A stretch of DNA of 64,000 bases, from NCBI GenBank assembly GCA_018262775.1, contig JADFDU010000022.1:62001-126000 (forward strand), written 5' to 3'. This DNA is from Rhodocyclaceae bacterium (GTDB lineage Bacteria > Pseudomonadota > Gammaproteobacteria > Burkholderiales > Rhodocyclaceae). Position numbers and translations under genes: made by a program. Below the pieces are notes generated by a model, which did not search any database, had not been told where the DNA came from, and worked only from the letters and a program-made list of their open reading frames with translations. Each line of letters opens with the position of its first letter. Position 1 is the stretch's first letter. Positions 9,101-16,938 of this stretch are shown one piece after another.

Positions 9101-9597
9101 ATCCGAAGGTATTCAAGGACTATGCCGCGCACCGCAGCCACTACGGCGATGTCTCCCTGCTGCCGACGCCGGCCTTTTTCTACGGCCTCGCCGAGTGTGA
9201 GGAGATCGCCGTCGAGATCGATCGCGGCAAGACCCTGATAGTCAGTCTCCAGGGTACGGCGGGACCGGACCAGGATGGCCACGTGCGGGCGACCTTCGAA
9301 CTCAATGGCCAGTCGCGCACCCTGAAGATCGCCAAGGCCGGCATGGCCGCGGTGAAGGAGAAGCCGCGCGCCGAGGAAGGCAACCCGAAGCATGTCGGCG
9401 CGCCGATGCCGGGCTCGGTGGTCACCGTCGCCGTGAAGGCGGGGCAGAAGGTCGCCAAGGGCGATCCGCTGTTGTCCATCGAAGCGATGAAGATGGAGAC
9501 CATGCTCACCGCCGAACGCGATGCCGTCATCGCCGCCATCCACGCCCGTCCGGGCGAGGCGGTGAATGCCAAGGACCTGCTGGTCGAGTACGTCTGA
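6145..9597 (+). CDS. pyc: pyruvate carboxylase
   Basis: This single-chain biotin enzyme makes oxaloacetate from pyruvate, HCO3- and ATP, refilling the TCA cycle. The 1150-residue protein has the full order: biotin carboxylase (about 1-450, with SWGGGGRGMRVV and EVNPRIQVEHTVTE), carboxyltransferase (about 530-800, with LLTDTTLRDAHQSL, IKDMAGVCKP and HFHTHDTSG), PC tetramerisation region, and a biotinyl domain with EAMKMETM (biotinyl lysine about 1116). A copy of the 25-bp motif encodes VSLQGTA in the linker before the biotinyl domain. No strong ribosome site is visible. It sits alone, behind a leader with a shared box and a hairpin. Confidence 0.97.
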   Translation: MKKIRSLLVANRSEIAIRVMRAASELGIRTVAIYSNEDRFALHRFKADESYLVGAGKKPIQAYLDIEDIIRVAKEAHADAIHPGYGFLSENPDFAAACAAAGIVFIGPQPAVMRTLGNKVSARELAQRAGVPVMPATGALPADPEAAKKLAAQVGYPLMLKASWGGGGRGMRVVETEAELAPAMEVARREAAAAFGNDEVYLEKLVRRARHVEVQVLGDTHGALVHAFERDCSVQRRNQKVVERAPAPYLRDERRAELCDAALKLARAAHYTHAGTVEFLMDADTDAFYFIEVNPRIQVEHTVTEQVTGIDIVKAQIRLSEGKRIGDEDSYVPRQEDIRLNGHAVQCRVTTEDPENGFTPDYGRIAVYRSAAGFGIRLDGGTAYAGAVITPYYDSLLVKVTAWGHTPDEAGARMDRALREFRIRGVATNLQFLENVIDHPLFRSGECTTRFIDETPELFRFQRRRDRATRLLKFLGEVAVNGNPEMKGRVLTGVPVLPLAKPIKPRCDLAAAPPAGTRDRLQELGAEKFAAWMKSEKRVLLTDTTLRDAHQSLFATRMRSHDMLEIAPHYARLLPDLFSLECWGGATFDVALRFLKEDPWERLARLREAVPNVLLQMLLRASNAVGYTNYADNVVRYFVKQAAKEGVDVFRVFDSLNWVDNMRVAMDAVRAEGALCEAAICYTGDLFDAKRPKYNLKYYVDLAKQLEKAGAHILGIKDMAGVCKPRAAAELVRVLKQEVGLPIHFHTHDTSGIAAASVLAAVEAGVDAVDGALDAMSGLTSQPNLGSIAAALAGSPRDSGVDLDAMQALSLYWEGVRRYYAPFEADIRSGTADVYRHEMPGGQYTNLREQARAMGLEHRWAEVSKAYAEVNLLFGDIVKVTPTSKVVGDMALFMVANDLTPAQVRDPAREIAFPESVISLMKGELGYPPDGFPEALQKKVLRGDTPLPGRAGDSMPDVDLEAKRTEAEAAVGRKVGDTDLASYLMYPKVFKDYAAHRSHYGDVSLLPTPAFFYGLAECEEIAVEIDRGKTLIVSLQGTAGPDQDGHVRATFELNGQSRTLKIAKAGMAAVKEKPRAEEGNPKHVGAPMPGSVVTVAVKAGQKVAKGDPLLSIEAMKMETMLTAERDAVIAAIHARPGEAVNAKDLLVEYV
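9238..9261 (+). repeat. dispersed 25-bp motif, copy 3 (inside pyc)
   Basis: ATAGTCAGTC, eight bases, ACGGCG. Sense orientation inside pyc, read as I-V-S-L-Q-G-T-A. Confidence 0.75.
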
Positions 9598-9618
9598 GCC
9601 GGCTGCCGCGCGTCCGCC

Positions 9619-11172
9619 TCAGGACAGCGTGAAGCGGATGGTGGTGTGCACGTCCGGCGCGGATTCCGCCCAGACGCGCCCGCCATGGCGGCGCACGATG
9701 CGCGCCACTGTGGCCAGGCCGACGCCGTTGCCTGCGAACTCCTCCGGCTTGTGCAGGCGCTGAAAGGGGACGAAGAGGCGGTCGGCATACTTCATATCGA
9801 AGCCGACGCCATTGTCCCGCATGAAATAAACCCGTTCCCCATCGAGCCACTCGTGTCCGAATTCGATCTTCGGCGACGCCTTCTTGCCTGAATACTTCAG
9901 GGCATTTTCCATGAGGTTCTGCATCATCACACGCAGCAGCTGCGGGTCGCCGTGGACCGTACACCCGGTTGCAAGCGCGACTTCGACACACGGTGCGGGG
10001 CTGGCACGTGATTGTTCTTCGAACAGTTCCGCCGCGAGTTGCCCCAGGTCGACGCCGACGCGGCGCATTTCCTGGCGCGTGACGCGCGACATCTCGAGGA
10101 TGTCGTCGATGAGCGAGCCCATGCGCTGGGCCGCGCGGCGCACGCGCTCGAGGTAGCCGCGGCCCTGGTCGTCGAGCTTGTCGCCGTACTCTTCTGCGAG
10201 GAGGTGGCTGAAGCCGTCGATGCCACGCAAGGGCGCGCGCAGGTCGTGGGAGATGGAATAGGCGAAGGATTCGAGCTCGTGGTTGGCGGCCGTCAGTTCC
10301 GCTGTGCGTTCCTGCACTCTTTGCTCCAGTCCGGCGTTCAGCCGCTTAATCTCCGCCCTCGCCTGCTCCTGCTCGGTGATGTCCTCGGCCATGGCGATCA
10401 CGACCTCCTGGCCGAACCAGACGCTCCGCACCAGGCGGACATTCTTGGGGAATATCTCGCCGTTTGCGCGCAAGCCCCAGAACTCGAAACGTTGCGGTTC
10501 GCCGGCGAATGCGCGCTCCACCCTGGCGCCGACCGCGGCGAGATCGTTCATGCCGGGCGCGGCCACGAATTCCGGCGTCTGGCCGATGAAGCGCTCGCGT
10601 GGGTGGCCGTACATGCGTGCTGCGCCGTCGTTGATATCCAGGAAACGCCCCTGTCGGTCATGAATGTAGATGGCTTCATTGACGCTGTCGAACAGTCCGC
10701 GATAGCTGGCCTCGCTGGCGGCGAGCGCCTGGACCCGTTCGTCGAGTTCGCTGCCGAGGCTTTCCACCTCCTTGAGGCGCGTCTGATAACTGCGGACGAT
10801 GCGGCCGATCATGATGGCCGAGAAGTGAAGGACGCCAGCCTGGATGATCAGCATCGCTGCCAGCGGGGTAGTGGGAAGCGTGAGCGCCTGTTGCGACTCG
10901 GCCAGGGCCAGGCCGAGCACTGCAGCAATCGACATCAGGGCCACGGTGTAGGCCGTGCGCGTACCAAGCAGCCAGCCGGCCAGGAAGATGATGGGAAAAT
11001 AGAGGAAGATTGCCGGCGCATGCACGCCACCGGCGATCAGGGACGCACGGGCGACTTCTCCCCAGATGCCGAAGACCAGCACCTGGATCGCGACGCGCGT
11101 ACGGCCGCGGGAATGGCAGTACTTCACCGTTGCCGCAATCAATGCAATTACGCACGGCCCGATCAGGCGCAA
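9619..11172 (-). CDS. PAS-domain sensor histidine kinase (5' part interrupted by amber codon)
   Basis: This is a membrane sensor kinase with no response regulator beside it. The open frame of 517 codons begins at a TTG with no ribosome site. It holds several membrane segments (about 1-130), a PAS domain (about 155-270), a short coiled coil, a HisKA domain with SISHDLRAPLRGIDGF, and a HATPase_c domain with NALKYS, DNGVGFDM and GNGVGLA. The same frame continues upstream past a TAG at 11176-11178 into a further hydrophobic segment with a GGAGG ribosome site (11315-11319) before a TTG/ATG at 11310/11301. The native gene is therefore probably about 563 codons with a nonsense codon at position 45. 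It resembles the second kinase at 14760-16721 in its kinase core. Confidence 0.8.
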   Translation of the reverse strand: MRLIGPCVIALIAATVKYCHSRGRTRVAIQVLVFGIWGEVARASLIAGGVHAPAIFLYFPIIFLAGWLLGTRTAYTVALMSIAAVLGLALAESQQALTLPTTPLAAMLIIQAGVLHFSAIMIGRIVRSYQTRLKEVESLGSELDERVQALAASEASYRGLFDSVNEAIYIHDRQGRFLDINDGAARMYGHPRERFIGQTPEFVAAPGMNDLAAVGARVERAFAGEPQRFEFWGLRANGEIFPKNVRLVRSVWFGQEVVIAMAEDITEQEQARAEIKRLNAGLEQRVQERTAELTAANHELESFAYSISHDLRAPLRGIDGFSHLLAEEYGDKLDDQGRGYLERVRRAAQRMGSLIDDILEMSRVTRQEMRRVGVDLGQLAAELFEEQSRASPAPCVEVALATGCTVHGDPQLLRVMMQNLMENALKYSGKKASPKIEFGHEWLDGERVYFMRDNGVGFDMKYADRLFVPFQRLHKPEEFAGNGVGLATVARIVRRHGGRVWAESAPDVHTTIRFTLS

Positions 11173-11175
11173 ACG

Positions 11176-11310
11176 CTACTCGGGCGCGCTGATCAACAGG
11201 ACAATCGCGAAAGCGGCGGAGCAGAATATCAGAAAGGTGGTTGCCAGTTGCAGGAATGCAACTGCATGGGTGTCGATTTGATCGGCGGCTTTGCCCTGCA
11301 TGTCCTTCAA
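11176..11310 (-). pseudogene. upstream segment of the histidine kinase gene, ending in an in-frame TAG
   Basis: Forty-four codons in frame with the kinase at 9619-11172. From TTG 11310 (or ATG 11301), preceded by GGAGG, they encode a polar start and a hydrophobic helix that ends SAPE, then TAG. The kinase frame resumes two codons later with more hydrophobic sequence. This looks like the true N-terminus cut off by a nonsense mutation, or by a sequencing error. Confidence 0.55.
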
Positions 11311-11640
11311 GGGTCCTCCGGCTCCATGAAATGCAATTGGGGCGAAATACACCTGTGGCGCTGCTTTGTCGGCGCACCATCTATATCCGAGTATGTTAGT
11401 CCAAATGGCTCATCGGTAAAAGTGGTGAAACAGGGGCTTCAGGTCGCATACGCCTGATTCTGTTGCGGGCGGCAATTCCTGCCGCCCGCCTCGCTGCCTG
11501 ACCGGCAAGCGTTGCAGGGTGCTTTGACCGGCTGTGCTTTATTCGCGCCCATTTCGCCCCTTTTGGCATTGGCAGGGATCTTGCAATGCAGTTGCCGTGC
11601 GCCGGCGTGAGGCGCGGAACAGGCATGCGGGAGATCGGAT
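11311..11640. other. 330-bp divergent intergenic region
   Basis: No gene seen. It contains a 10-bp hairpin (GCGGGCGGCA/TGCCGCCCGC, 11465-11489) and a sigma-54-type promoter (11569-11585) pointing at the EF-hand gene. Confidence 0.6.
11569..11585 (+). promoter_or_regulatory. sigma-54-type (-24/-12) promoter for the EF-hand gene
   Basis: TTGGCAGGGATCTTGCA fits the YTGGCACG-N4-TTGCW consensus at every fixed position but one, with ten bases between the GG and GC. Expected transcription start is about 44 bp before the start codon at 11641. Confidence 0.6.
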
Positions 11641-12309
11641 ATGGGCATAGGCGTGATTATCGGAATCATTTCGTCGGTGATACAGGCCGCGCGGGCCTTC
11701 AGCCCGCCGGAGCCGCCGCCGTCACAAATGGCGGACAAGCTGTTCTCGAAGCTCGACGTTATGGGGCAGGGCGAGATCGGCGGTGCCGACCTGCAGACGG
11801 CTTTCGAGAAGATCAAGTCAGATGTGAGCGGCGGCGCCGACAAACTCTTCACGAAACTCGACGGCGATGGCGATGGCAAGCTCACGCGGAGCGAGTTTTC
11901 CAGTTCGGTGAATCAGCTCGCGGAACAGCTCGACCAGCATTACCAGCATGTGCGCCTGCACGGCGAGGGCGGCATGCCGCCACCTGCTAGCGATGTGGGC
12001 TTCACCCAGGAGGACCTGGGCGGCTTGGTATCGGGCATTGTCAACAACTTCAACAAGGCGGATGCCGATGGCGACGGGCGCGTCAGCCTGAAAGAGGCGC
12101 GGAGCTTTGGCCAGGCCAGCGGCAGCGCGGCACAGATGCAGACGGCTGCAACGGACAGCCGCAACGTGGAGATGATGCTGATGGTGGTGCGACTGATGCA
12201 GGCCTACGGTGTTGTCCAGGGTACGAGCACCACGGCCGGCGCCAACAACGACAGCAACAACGACAGCAACAACACTGCCGCCGCCTCGAAAATCTCGATC
12301 CTGGGTTAA
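11641..12309 (+). CDS. EF-hand calcium-binding protein
   Basis: A 222-residue protein with two clear calcium-binding loops, DGDGDGKLTRSEF (about residue 78) and DADGDGRVSLKEA (about 141), and a weaker first loop (LDVMGQGEIGGADL, about 39). The N-terminus is hydrophobic (IGVIIGIISSVIQA) without a clear cleavage site, so it may be exported or membrane-attached. The C-terminus is low complexity (DSNNDSNN repeats). A GGGAGAT ribosome site precedes ATG 11641. A sigma-54-type promoter upstream suggests control by a signal-responsive activator. The biological role is unknown; it may be a calcium sensor or a structural calcium binder. A REP-like repeat follows the stop. Confidence 0.82.
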   Translation: MGIGVIIGIISSVIQAARAFSPPEPPPSQMADKLFSKLDVMGQGEIGGADLQTAFEKIKSDVSGGADKLFTKLDGDGDGKLTRSEFSSSVNQLAEQLDQHYQHVRLHGEGGMPPPASDVGFTQEDLGGLVSGIVNNFNKADADGDGRVSLKEARSFGQASGSAAQMQTAATDSRNVEMMLMVVRLMQAYGVVQGTSTTAGANNDSNNDSNNTAAASKISILG

Positions 12310-12318
12310 CCGCTTGGC

Positions 12319-12392
12319 CGTCATTCCCGCGCAAGCGGGAATCCACTGCCTTTGAATGCGCTTCCTGGATTCCCGCTTGCGCGGGAATGACG
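12319..12392. repeat. REP-like palindromic element, copy 2
   Basis: The best-preserved copy: CGTCATTCCCGCGCAAGCGG on the left, mirrored by CCGCTTGCGCGGGAATGACG on the right. It lies between the convergent EF-hand and MBL-fold genes and could serve as a bidirectional transcript end. Confidence 0.88.
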
Positions 12393-12394
12393 CG

Positions 12395-13282
12395 TTACAA
12401 AAGCCGCCGGTAGCGACCGTCCTCCAGCACGATGGCGCCGTTCTTCAGCAACCGCTCCAGGTGCTTGCCCATGATGGCGCCTTCGCCCCATTCGAAGAAG
12501 GCGCGCGGTTCGCGCGGCTTGCGATAGACGATGCTGGCGGCAACTACATCCGCCAGCGTGCGCGGTGCGGCGAGGAAATCCAGCAGCTTCGCCTCGCGCT
12601 GATCGATGACGCCGAGGTAGCGGTCGAAGGTATCGGAAACATCCCCCTCGAAGCAGCCGTCCTCGTGACTGGTCAGCCACACTTTCGCCGGCAGCCGCTG
12701 CAGGCGCCGCACCGAGGCGATGGTCTCGTCGATGGAGCCGTCGCGGTCGCCGTACCAGGGGCCGAAGCGGGTGAGGTCGTAGTCGCCCATGAACAGCACC
12801 GCCGGCTCGCGGAAGAAGAAGGCGGTGAAACCCGGCGTGTGGCCGGGGGCGTGGATGACATCGACCGTGCAGGAACCCAAGTCGATGACCTCGCCCGGCG
12901 TGAATTGCTGGGTCGCTTGACGCGGCCTGAAGTGAAAGTCAGTCGCCAGGGTACGGCGCCAGTAGTCGCGGTGCGCTTCCTGGCCGATGCCGTACCAGTC
13001 GAGAAAGGCCTCGAGGTCAGAGAGCGGCTCCGCTTCGATCGCCATCTGCCGCAGCGGCAGGCCCGCGAAGAGGTCGAGGTAGATCAGGTGATCTTCGTGC
13101 CAGTGCGACAGCCAGACTTCCTTCACGCCGGGGCCGGCGAGCAGTTCGCGGTAGCGCGCTTCGTCCGCACCGGCGTCGATGAGCACGCCGGCGCCGTCGA
13201 CGTAGACGGAGTTCGAGTGCGGATAGCGGCCGGCGTTGGCGCCGGGGATGAGGCGGATCGGGCCGAAGCGCCGCTCGCTCAT
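12395..13282 (-). CDS. metallo-beta-lactamase-fold hydrolase
   Basis: The 295-residue protein has the MBL metal motif HWHEDH near residue 60, a HAPGHTPG motif (third metal histidine) near 145, GDYD near 165, and SHEDG near 205. This is the glyoxalase II/RNase-like MBL class, and the C-terminal ~80 residues look like the winged-helix tail of MBL proteins related to LACTB2. The substrate cannot be named. A 25-bp motif copy lies antisense inside it (encoding RRTLATDF). It is followed 14 bp downstream of its start region by the separate cytochrome b561 gene on the same strand, so the two may be co-transcribed. Confidence 0.85.
   Translation of the reverse strand: MSERRFGPIRLIPGANAGRYPHSNSVYVDGAGVLIDAGADEARYRELLAGPGVKEVWLSHWHEDHLIYLDLFAGLPLRQMAIEAEPLSDLEAFLDWYGIGQEAHRDYWRRTLATDFHFRPRQATQQFTPGEVIDLGSCTVDVIHAPGHTPGFTAFFFREPAVLFMGDYDLTRFGPWYGDRDGSIDETIASVRRLQRLPAKVWLTSHEDGCFEGDVSDTFDRYLGVIDQREAKLLDFLAAPRTLADVVAASIVYRKPREPRAFFEWGEGAIMGKHLERLLKNGAIVLEDGRYRRLL
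12934..12958 (+). repeat. dispersed 25-bp motif, copy 4 (antisense inside MBL gene)
   Basis: GAAAGTCAGTC, eight bases, ACGGCG, on the strand opposite to the coding strand. Confidence 0.8.
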
Positions 13283-13295
13283 GCCCGTGCGGCCC

Positions 13296-13868
13296 TCAGC
13301 GGGCGCTGCGGCCGAAGTTCGCCAGCCACGGCGGCAGCATGCGTCCCAGCGTGTCGCCGCGCTTGACGAAGTGGTGCCAAAAGGAGGCGGCGGCGTGGAA
13401 GGCGATCATCCAGATGACCACGTTGCCGATGGTCTCGTGCACTTCCTTCAGCGTCTTGCCGAGCGCCTTGTCCTCTGCGAGGAAAAGCGGCAGCGGCATG
13501 CCGAAGAAGGTGAGCGGCTTGCCGCCGGCCTGCATCATGGCGACGCCGAGCACCGGCAAGGCCAGCAACGTCACATAGAACGCCACGTGCATGAGGGTTG
13601 CCAGGTGGGCTTCCCAGGCCCGTGGCGGCGGTGTGATCGCCGGTGGCGGATTGGCCATGCGCCAGGCCAGCCGCAGCCAGATCAGGCCGAAGATCAGCAG
13701 CCCGAGCTGGGTGTGCACGAGCTTGACCGCCTCGCGCGGTTCGCTGCCTTTCGGGAACAGGCTGTGGATTTCGACAAACACGATGGCCGCGATGACCAGC
13801 ACGGCGATGCCCCAGTGCAGGGCGCGCGAAACCGCGCCGTAGCGGTGCGTATCGTTTTTCATGGACAT
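13296..13868 (-). CDS. cytochrome b561 family protein
   Basis: A 190-residue inner-membrane di-haem cytochrome. It has RYGAVSRALHWGIAVLV at the N-terminus (haem histidine in ALHW), a second histidine in KLVHTQLGL, four hydrophobic segments, and the C-terminal HETIGNVVIWMIAFHAAASFWHHF segment with the remaining histidines. Members pass electrons from quinol, for example to superoxide, or accept them from dehydrogenases. The start at 13868 has an AAGGAAGATCACC ribosome region; a second ATG two codons on is also possible. It is upstream of and parallel to the MBL-fold gene. Confidence 0.9.
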   Translation of the reverse strand: MSMKNDTHRYGAVSRALHWGIAVLVIAAIVFVEIHSLFPKGSEPREAVKLVHTQLGLLIFGLIWLRLAWRMANPPPAITPPPRAWEAHLATLMHVAFYVTLLALPVLGVAMMQAGGKPLTFFGMPLPLFLAEDKALGKTLKEVHETIGNVVIWMIAFHAAASFWHHFVKRGDTLGRMLPPWLANFGRSAR

Positions 13869-14075
13869 GGTGATCTTCCTTCAGTATGGCTGGCGCAGCA
13901 GAGGCTAAGCCTGCTCCCTTAACCGCGGCTTAAGGCGACATTAGGTCTGCCTTATCGTCCGCCTTATTGTCCGCCTTATTGCGCCTACTCGATGATACCG
14001 CGATACCGCATGTGCCGGCTGGGGCAGGGGGCAGTATTGCCCATTGCGCCAATTCACTGCATCATCATCTGCGCC

Positions 14076-14624
14076 ATGTTCACCCTTCCCAACCTCATCA
14101 CCATCGGCCGTGTGCTGCTGATCCCGGTGGTGGCCTTCCTGCTGCTCGACCACGACTACACGCTGGCCTTCGCCGTCTTCGTAGTCGCCGCCGTCGGCGA
14201 CTGGGCGGACGGCTTCCTCGCGCGGCGCCTGAACCAGATGTCGCAGCTGGGCGCAGTGCTCGATCCGGTCGCCGACAAGATGACCATGATGATCGTTGCC
14301 ATCCTCATGGCGGCGCAGGGCATGCTGCCGATCTGGCTGGCGGTGGTGATCGTCATGCGCGATGCCATCATCGTTGCCGGCGCGGTCGCCTACCGCTTCG
14401 TCGTCGGCCGCATCGAGATGGCGCCGACGCGTTTGTCGAAGGCCAATACCTTCCTCGAATTCGGCGTCATCTCGCTCGTCATGGCACAGGCGGCGCAACT
14501 GGTCGCACTCCAGGCCTGGCTGATGCCGCTGTTCATCCTGCTCTTTGCCTCGGTGTTGATTTCCGGCGCGCACTACGTCTGGCTGTGGCGGCGCAAGGCG
14601 ATCGAGGACAGCCGGCGCGGCTGA
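14076..14624 (+). CDS. CDP-alcohol phosphatidyltransferase family protein
   Basis: A 182-residue integral membrane enzyme with the complete CDP-alcohol phosphotransferase signature at about residues 46-70: D-x2-D-G-x2-A-R-x8-G-x3-D-x3-D (DWADGFLARR...LGAVLDPVADK). MFTLPNLITIGRVLLIP is a typical N-terminus for PgsA-like enzymes and sets the start at 14076, inside a longer open frame. The likely reaction is transfer of a phosphatidyl group from CDP-diacylglycerol to a small alcohol such as glycerol-3-phosphate. It is shorter than housekeeping PgsA and may be a paralogue. Confidence 0.85.
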   Translation: MFTLPNLITIGRVLLIPVVAFLLLDHDYTLAFAVFVVAAVGDWADGFLARRLNQMSQLGAVLDPVADKMTMMIVAILMAAQGMLPIWLAVVIVMRDAIIVAGAVAYRFVVGRIEMAPTRLSKANTFLEFGVISLVMAQAAQLVALQAWLMPLFILLFASVLISGAHYVWLWRRKAIEDSRRG

Positions 14625-14655
14625 ATGTGGCTGGGTGTGGCCGTACCGGGAAAGG

Positions 14656-14680
14656 AAAAGTCAGTCCCCGCAGTACGGCG
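14656..14680 (+). repeat. dispersed 25-bp motif, copy 5 (intergenic)
   Basis: AAAAGTCAGTC, eight bases, ACGGCG. It lies between the convergent phosphatidyltransferase and histidine kinase genes. Confidence 0.8.
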
Positions 14681-14759
14681 CCCGTAGCTTGCTGTAACGT
14701 GCCGTGGCGCGCTGTGGTGTCGCTGTGGCGTTATAGCCCTGCGGAGAGGGTGTGCGATC

Positions 14760-16721
14760 TCAGCCGAGGGTAAAGAAGAAGGTCGTGCCTTCCCCCTCCT
14801 TGCTCTCCACCCAGACCTTGCCCTCATGGCGCGTGACGATGCGGTGCACGATACTCAGGCCAATCCCGGTTCCCTCGAAGTCGTCGCGGTGGTGCAGGCG
14901 CTGAAAAGGCTTGAACAATTTTTCAGCGTAGGCCATGTCGAACCCGACGCCGTTGTCGCGCACGAAATAGACGCTTTCGCCGTTCTGTTCGAAGCTGCCG
15001 AATTCGATCCGCGCCGCGAGCGCCTTGCCAGTATATTTCCAGGCGTTGCTCAGCAGGTTGTCGAGCAGGATGCGGGCAAGAAAGTGATCGGCTTGCGTTG
15101 GGAGGGTTTTCGAAGCAGAGAAAAGGATGTCCCGGTCGACTTGCGCCCCTTGCAGTGCGGCCATGACTTCCCGGGCCATCTGCGCCAGGTCCACAGGCTG
15201 CTTGTTCAGGTCCGAGCGCGAGACGAGCGCCAGTTCGAGCAGGTCATCGATCAGCTCGCCCAGTCTCTGCGCCGCCGCGCGCACGCGCTGCAGGTGGCTG
15301 ATTGACAGTGAATCCAGCTTGTCCGCGTTGTCGCTGAGGACGATCTGGCTGAAACCGTCGATGGCCCTCAGGGGGCCTCGAAGATCGTGCGCCACGGAGT
15401 AACTGAAGGCTTCCAGTTCACGCGTTCGCTCGGCGACCCGTTGTTCAAGCGTATCGTTGAGCTCGTGCAGCGCATCTTCCGCCCGCTTGCGCTCGCTGAT
15501 GTCCTGCACGACCCATACCACCCCCTGGTCCAGATCGTTCGGGTTGAGCGCGCCAAGGCTGTAGTTGCAGGGGAAAATGCTGCCGTCCTGGCGTTGCAGT
15601 TCCGCATCGGTAAAGACCTTTCCGGTGCGCCCGACCTGCGCATAGCTTTCCACGCCGTACCGTTGGTAGATCTCCTCGGAAATATGCACGAGTCGTGTCG
15701 ATTGTCCCTGCAGCGCTTCGGGCGTGTAGCCGAGCATCTCGGCGAAATGGCGATTGCAACGCACGATCACGCGGTTCTTGAGGAAGGCGATGCCGACCAG
15801 GGCGTTATCCAGAAGGATCTTCTGCTCGGCAAGCAGCGCACCGATTTCTTCTTCTGCCTGCTTGCGCACGGTCAGGTCCGCAATCACCCCCACCAGCCCG
15901 GCAAGTTTGCCGTCGGCGTCATGCAGCCGCCGTCCGGTCAGATGGCCCCAGAACTGCGAGCCGTCGTCGCGCATATAGTGCCGCTCGTGGTTCACCAACT
16001 GGATATCACTAGCCAGCAGTGCGAGCATCTTCTGCCTGCCGGTCTCCCTTTCCGAGGGGTGGATATGGGCGACGTACTCGCTGCCGATCAACTTCTCCAT
16101 GGGGCAGGCGAACATCTCGGTCATGCGCTGATTGGCATGCGTGATGACACCTTGCGTGTCCACATTGAATATCGCGGCGTTGGCGGTGTCGTAAATGAGC
16201 CGCAGTTGCGTGGCGTTTTCCTGTAGCGCCTGCTCGGCCAGCTTGCGCCCGGTGATGTCCGTGCCGGTTCCCCGGTAACCCAGGAATTTTCCGTTATTGT
16301 CGAAGAACGGTTTGCCGCTGATCGAAAACCAGAGCAGGTTGCCGGGTTGCACCTCGACTTGATAGACCAGATTCCTGAATGATTCGTGGCGCTCGAGCGT
16401 CTGCCGATGCGCCAGCCAGTCCGCTTCGGTCATGCTCTTGATAGGCAGCTCCCAGCGTGTCTTGCCGATCCTGTCTTTGGGGCTGATCGCTCCCTCGGAC
16501 ATGTCCCTGAAACGGAATTCAGCATCCTGTTCCCAGTACCAGTCCGATGTCAGCTCCGTGAAATCGCGAAAGCGTGCCTCGCTTTCACGCAGGGCCGCCT
16601 CTGTTCGCCTGCGTGTGCCGAAGAAGAATAGTGCGTACCCCGCAAGGACGAAGGCGAGGGTGATGAATGCCAGGGTGTTGAGCATATCGGGCAATGCGGA
16701 CTCCCATGTAACTCCGCTCAT
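14760..16721 (-). CDS. multi-PAS sensor histidine kinase
   Basis: A 653-residue kinase with one N-terminal membrane helix (about residues 14-35), three PAS/PAC units (starting near 50, 185 and 305), a coiled coil (LNDTLEQRVAERTRELEAF), a HisKA domain with SYSVAHDLRGPLRAIDGF, and HATPase_c with NAWKYT, DNGVGFDM and GTGIGLS. It strongly resembles the kinase at 9619-11172 and the phytochrome-like HWE-free class used for redox or small-ligand sensing. There is no cognate regulator next to it. The start MSGVTW (16721) is chosen because the extra residues upstream look non-coding; no clear ribosome site is seen, so the start is uncertain. Confidence 0.87.
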   Translation of the reverse strand: MSGVTWESALPDMLNTLAFITLAFVLAGYALFFFGTRRRTEAALRESEARFRDFTELTSDWYWEQDAEFRFRDMSEGAISPKDRIGKTRWELPIKSMTEADWLAHRQTLERHESFRNLVYQVEVQPGNLLWFSISGKPFFDNNGKFLGYRGTGTDITGRKLAEQALQENATQLRLIYDTANAAIFNVDTQGVITHANQRMTEMFACPMEKLIGSEYVAHIHPSERETGRQKMLALLASDIQLVNHERHYMRDDGSQFWGHLTGRRLHDADGKLAGLVGVIADLTVRKQAEEEIGALLAEQKILLDNALVGIAFLKNRVIVRCNRHFAEMLGYTPEALQGQSTRLVHISEEIYQRYGVESYAQVGRTGKVFTDAELQRQDGSIFPCNYSLGALNPNDLDQGVVWVVQDISERKRAEDALHELNDTLEQRVAERTRELEAFSYSVAHDLRGPLRAIDGFSQIVLSDNADKLDSLSISHLQRVRAAAQRLGELIDDLLELALVSRSDLNKQPVDLAQMAREVMAALQGAQVDRDILFSASKTLPTQADHFLARILLDNLLSNAWKYTGKALAARIEFGSFEQNGESVYFVRDNGVGFDMAYAEKLFKPFQRLHHRDDFEGTGIGLSIVHRIVTRHEGKVWVESKEGEGTTFFFTLG

Positions 16722-16870
16722 TGTCGCTTGTGCTTCAAGGGATAGGCAACTGATGTACTGGGCCTGCCGGGTGACGTTTCTCGTCCGAAGTTGGCATTCA
16801 GCGGCACCTCGGATCGCCATGCTATTTGGATAGTCCTTTTAACATCAACAAGTTGGATATTATTCCGGAA

Positions 16871-16887
16871 TTGGCATGTGGATTGCA
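16871..16887 (+). promoter_or_regulatory. sigma-54-type (-24/-12) promoter for small membrane protein
   Basis: TTGGCATGTGGATTGCA fits YTGGCACG-N4-TTGCW with one mismatch. It would start transcription about 40 bp before the 84-residue protein gene. Confidence 0.6.
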
Positions 16888-16938
16888 AAGTATCCAGCCA
16901 ATTGATGCAATCGACACGAACCCGGGAAGGAACGCGCA

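Noticed and set aside
6139-9543. Open frame of 1134 codons antisense to pyc
   Set aside because: It mirrors pyc in its high-GC third-position bias; composition is rich in R/H/G with no recognisable domain, and pyc is an unmistakable gene.
10012-11457. Open frame of 481 codons antisense to the histidine kinase
   Set aside because: No domain; the kinase on the other strand has clear HisKA and HATPase motifs.
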